Source of the DNA: Bacillus sp. FJAT-27264
GTDB lineage: Bacteria; Bacillota; Bacilli; Paenibacillales; Paenibacillaceae
Direction of reading: 5' to 3'
DNA length: 64,000 nt
NCBI RefSeq assembly: GCF_001682855.1
Contig: NZ_MAQW01000033.1
Span: forward strand, 106,624-170,623
The notes beneath the pieces are model-generated. The model did no database searches and was not told the DNA's origin. It was given only the letters and a program-made list of their open reading frames with translations. Positions 62,557 through 64,000 of the stretch are shown here, piece after piece. The position numbers were made by a program, and so were the translations under genes. Each line of letters begins with the position of its first letter. Within the stretch, counting starts at the first letter, position 1.

Positions 62557-63747
62557 ATGACTATTTTACCCGAAAACATGCTAAATAATCTATTTGAAAA
62601 TCTTGTCACACAGTTTGTCAAAGATAACCTGGAGTCCATCATGAAAGCGGAAATCCAGCAGTTTATGGAAGTGGAGCAAGCCGGTGAGCGTAACAGCCGC
62701 AACGGCTATTACAAGCGCGGCCTGCACACCAAGTACGGAAATCTCGAGGATCTAGAGGTTCCCCGCGATCGAAATGGAGCTTTCCAGACTCAAATGTTTG
62801 AACCCTATCAGCGACGAGACGGCTGGCTGGAAGAAGCCGTGATTCAGATGTACAAGAGTGGCATGGGCACACGGGACGTGGCTCGTTTCATTGAAAGTAT
62901 GTTTGGTAGCCACTATTCGCCGACAACGGTCAGTAACATTACAGCGACGGTACTTGACGACATCCACCAGTGGCAAAAGCGTCCCCTGCAAAAACGTTAC
63001 TCCGTGATCTACTTGGACGGTCTGTACGTCAAACTCAAGCGCAGCACGGTAAGCGGTGAGGTGGTTTATTTCGCCATGGGTATCGACGAAGAAGGTCACC
63101 GCCAGATTTTGGGTTTTTACGTAGGTGGCCAAGAAAGCTCGAACGGCTGGCGTGAAGTGTTGAAAGACCTCTATAATCGCGGTGTCCAGGAAGTCTTGCT
63201 AGGTGTGTTTGACGGGCTCCCTAGACTGGATGAAGCCTTTCGCGAGATCTATCCTGAAGCGGATGTACAGCATTGTATTGTCCACAAAGTACGTTCGACG
63301 TTTCCAAAAATTCGAGTACAGCATAAAACCGAAGTCATAGAAGATCTAAAGACGATTTACACCGCAGAAGATCACGATTTGGCGCTTGCTGCCTTTGATA
63401 CGGTAAAGGCCAAGTGGGGCAAGATATATCCCAAAGAAATGGATTCTTGGGAAGAGCAGTTGTCGACGCTATTGACCTTTCACAAGTATCCGGCTCTCAT
63501 AAAAGAAGCCATCTACACGTCCAATCCAATTGAACGGATGAATAAAGAAATCCGAAAGCGTCTGAAACCTATGAACAGCCTCACGAATATGGATGCGGCG
63601 GAGAAGATTATTTATCTGAACGTCATGGACTACAACGAGCGTTTTGCTGAACGAGTCATTCGCGGCTTCGGTGACCCTAAAGTCAAGGAGAAACTGAACG
63701 AGATGTTTGAAGCACGCTATGGGGTGCGGAAAGAGCTAGAGAAGTAG
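62557..63747 (+). CDS. IS256-family transposase (Mutator-like DDE)
   Basis: 396 residues, full length for IS256. N-terminal region GERNSRNGYYKRGLHTKYG and LEVPRDRNGAFQT, then GWLEEAVIQMYKSGMGTRDV. DDE catalytic residues fit D in VIYLDGLYVK (about 151), D in GVFDGLPRLDEAF (about 217) and E in TSNPIERMNKEIRKRLK (about 327). The start is ATG 62557 behind GAAGGGA. The only plus-strand gene in the window. Confidence 0.97.
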   Translation: MTILPENMLNNLFENLVTQFVKDNLESIMKAEIQQFMEVEQAGERNSRNGYYKRGLHTKYGNLEDLEVPRDRNGAFQTQMFEPYQRRDGWLEEAVIQMYKSGMGTRDVARFIESMFGSHYSPTTVSNITATVLDDIHQWQKRPLQKRYSVIYLDGLYVKLKRSTVSGEVVYFAMGIDEEGHRQILGFYVGGQESSNGWREVLKDLYNRGVQEVLLGVFDGLPRLDEAFREIYPEADVQHCIVHKVRSTFPKIRVQHKTEVIEDLKTIYTAEDHDLALAAFDTVKAKWGKIYPKEMDSWEEQLSTLLTFHKYPALIKEAIYTSNPIERMNKEIRKRLKPMNSLTNMDAAEKIIYLNVMDYNERFAERVIRGFGDPKVKEKLNEMFEARYGVRKELEK

Positions 63748-63758
63748 CTCTTCCCTTT

Positions 63759-63793
63759 GTTCTTTGGGGCGGGGTTCCCCCGCCCCAAAGAAC
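63759..63793 (+). terminator. Hairpin after the transposase gene
   Basis: A 15-bp perfect inverted repeat GTTCTTTGGGGCGGG / CCCGCCCCAAAGAAC with a 5-base loop, 12 bases after the stop codon and inside the element. No T run follows on the plus strand, so it may work as a transcription block into or out of the element, or stabilise the messenger. Confidence 0.6.
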
Positions 63794-63872
63794 ATCTACA
63801 CCAATTCACGAACACCCGAGGAAGTTACTTTCTACTTGCTTACACAAACTTCTTGACGCTGCCGGGTTGAGG

Positions 63873-64000
63873 GGAATTAAGTGCAATATTGTACCTTAAA
63901 TCTGCCAGAATACCCTGTTCAGCGTGCTTTTTCGAAAAATAAGATACAAAAATGCCCTTATTCCCCTTAATTGCATATATTAAAGAAAAATAAGGTACAA
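63873..64000. repeat. 51-bp repeat family flanking the insertion sequence
   Basis: Gene-free. GCAAT-x-x-TGTACCTTAAATC occurs at 62413-62432 and 63883-63902; with the insertion sequence and one copy of its target duplication removed these are exactly 51 bases apart. GAAAAATAAGRTACAA occurs at 63934-63949 and 63985-64000, again 51 apart, and the reverse complement of this part (AAGGGGAATAAGGGCATTTTTGTATCTTATTTTTC) resembles the first type. The array runs off the window. Confidence 0.7.

Larger units (their letters stand above)
62454..63862 (+). mobile_element. IS256-family insertion sequence, intact
   Basis: A 1409-bp element with one transposase gene. The ends form an imperfect inverted repeat (62454-62475 and 63841-63862; 15 of 22 positions match, including GCGT near the tip and GTGTA at the inner end). 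It is bordered by a direct repeat CGGGTTGAGG at 62444-62453 and 63863-63872, the expected size of IS256-family target duplications (8-9 bp plus one chance match). The intact ends, gene and duplication suggest recent insertion. Confidence 0.85.

Overview
The window looks like one contiguous stretch of a Paenibacillus-type chromosome (low to mid GC Gram-positive, endospore former, flagellated, S-layer bearing). The evidence is gene order shared with Bacillus subtilis (comF-flg-fliW-csrA, degSU, mbl-spoIIID-spoIIQ-spoIID-murA, the atp operon, upp-glyA-ywlG-ywlE-mntP-ywlC-spoIIR), a small acid-soluble spore protein, three SLH-domain surface proteins and a pyruvylated cell-wall polysaccharide module. 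Every host gene lies on the minus strand. The only plus-strand gene is an IS256-family transposase at the right end.

Region by region, reading the plus coordinate: 1-5.1 kb is a late flagellar block (glycosyltransferase cut by the window edge, csrA, fliW, flgL, flgK, flgN, flgM, yvyF). FlgM is driven by a good sigma-D promoter whose -10 element also forms one arm of a terminator for read-through from the comF side. 5.2-8.9 kb is competence (comFC, a very large comFA) preceded by an orphan membrane protein with a structured leader RNA. 9.2-11.1 kb is degS-degU. 11.1-28.8 kb is cell surface: a phosphodiester glycosidase-like exported protein, three SLH proteins (one a probable S-layer protein with two in-frame translation starts), with metK and a spore SASP gene between them. 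28.9-34.2 kb is secondary cell wall polymer synthesis (tagO, tagA, csaB, DUF5693). 34.3-36.5 kb holds phosphoglucomutase and fabZ. 36.8-44.5 kb holds a small EpuA-like membrane protein, flhP, flhO, mbl, spoIIID, spoIIQ, spoIID, murA and ywzB. 44.7-52.3 kb is the complete F1Fo ATP synthase operon atpZ-I-B-E-F-H-A-G-D-C. 52.5-61.9 kb holds mnaA, upp, glyA, ywlG, ywlE, mntP, ywlC, spoIIR and a RodA/FtsW protein. 61.9-64 kb is repeat-rich non-coding DNA holding the insertion sequence.

Several parts fit together functionally. MnaA supplies UDP-ManNAc, TagO and TagA start a wall polymer, and CsaB pyruvylates it, which creates the ligand for the SLH domains encoded just downstream. FliW and CsrA form the protein switch controlling flagellin translation, and FlgM holds sigma-D until the hook is complete. 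SpoIID, SpoIIQ, SpoIIR and SpoIIID are all sporulation compartment factors; spoIIQ and spoIIID carry promoter matches for the forespore (sigma-F) and mother-cell (sigma-E) factors.

Regulatory RNA is a theme. I recognise a textbook ZTP/ZMP riboswitch with terminator in front of ywlG-glyA. I also see structured leaders I cannot name (8989-9081, 56780-56873, 36618-36739) and long hairpins in three successive spacers of the atp operon. The right end is a family of 51-bp repeats, one of which was split by the insertion sequence. No CRISPR array, tRNA, rRNA, prophage or toxin-antitoxin pair was seen.
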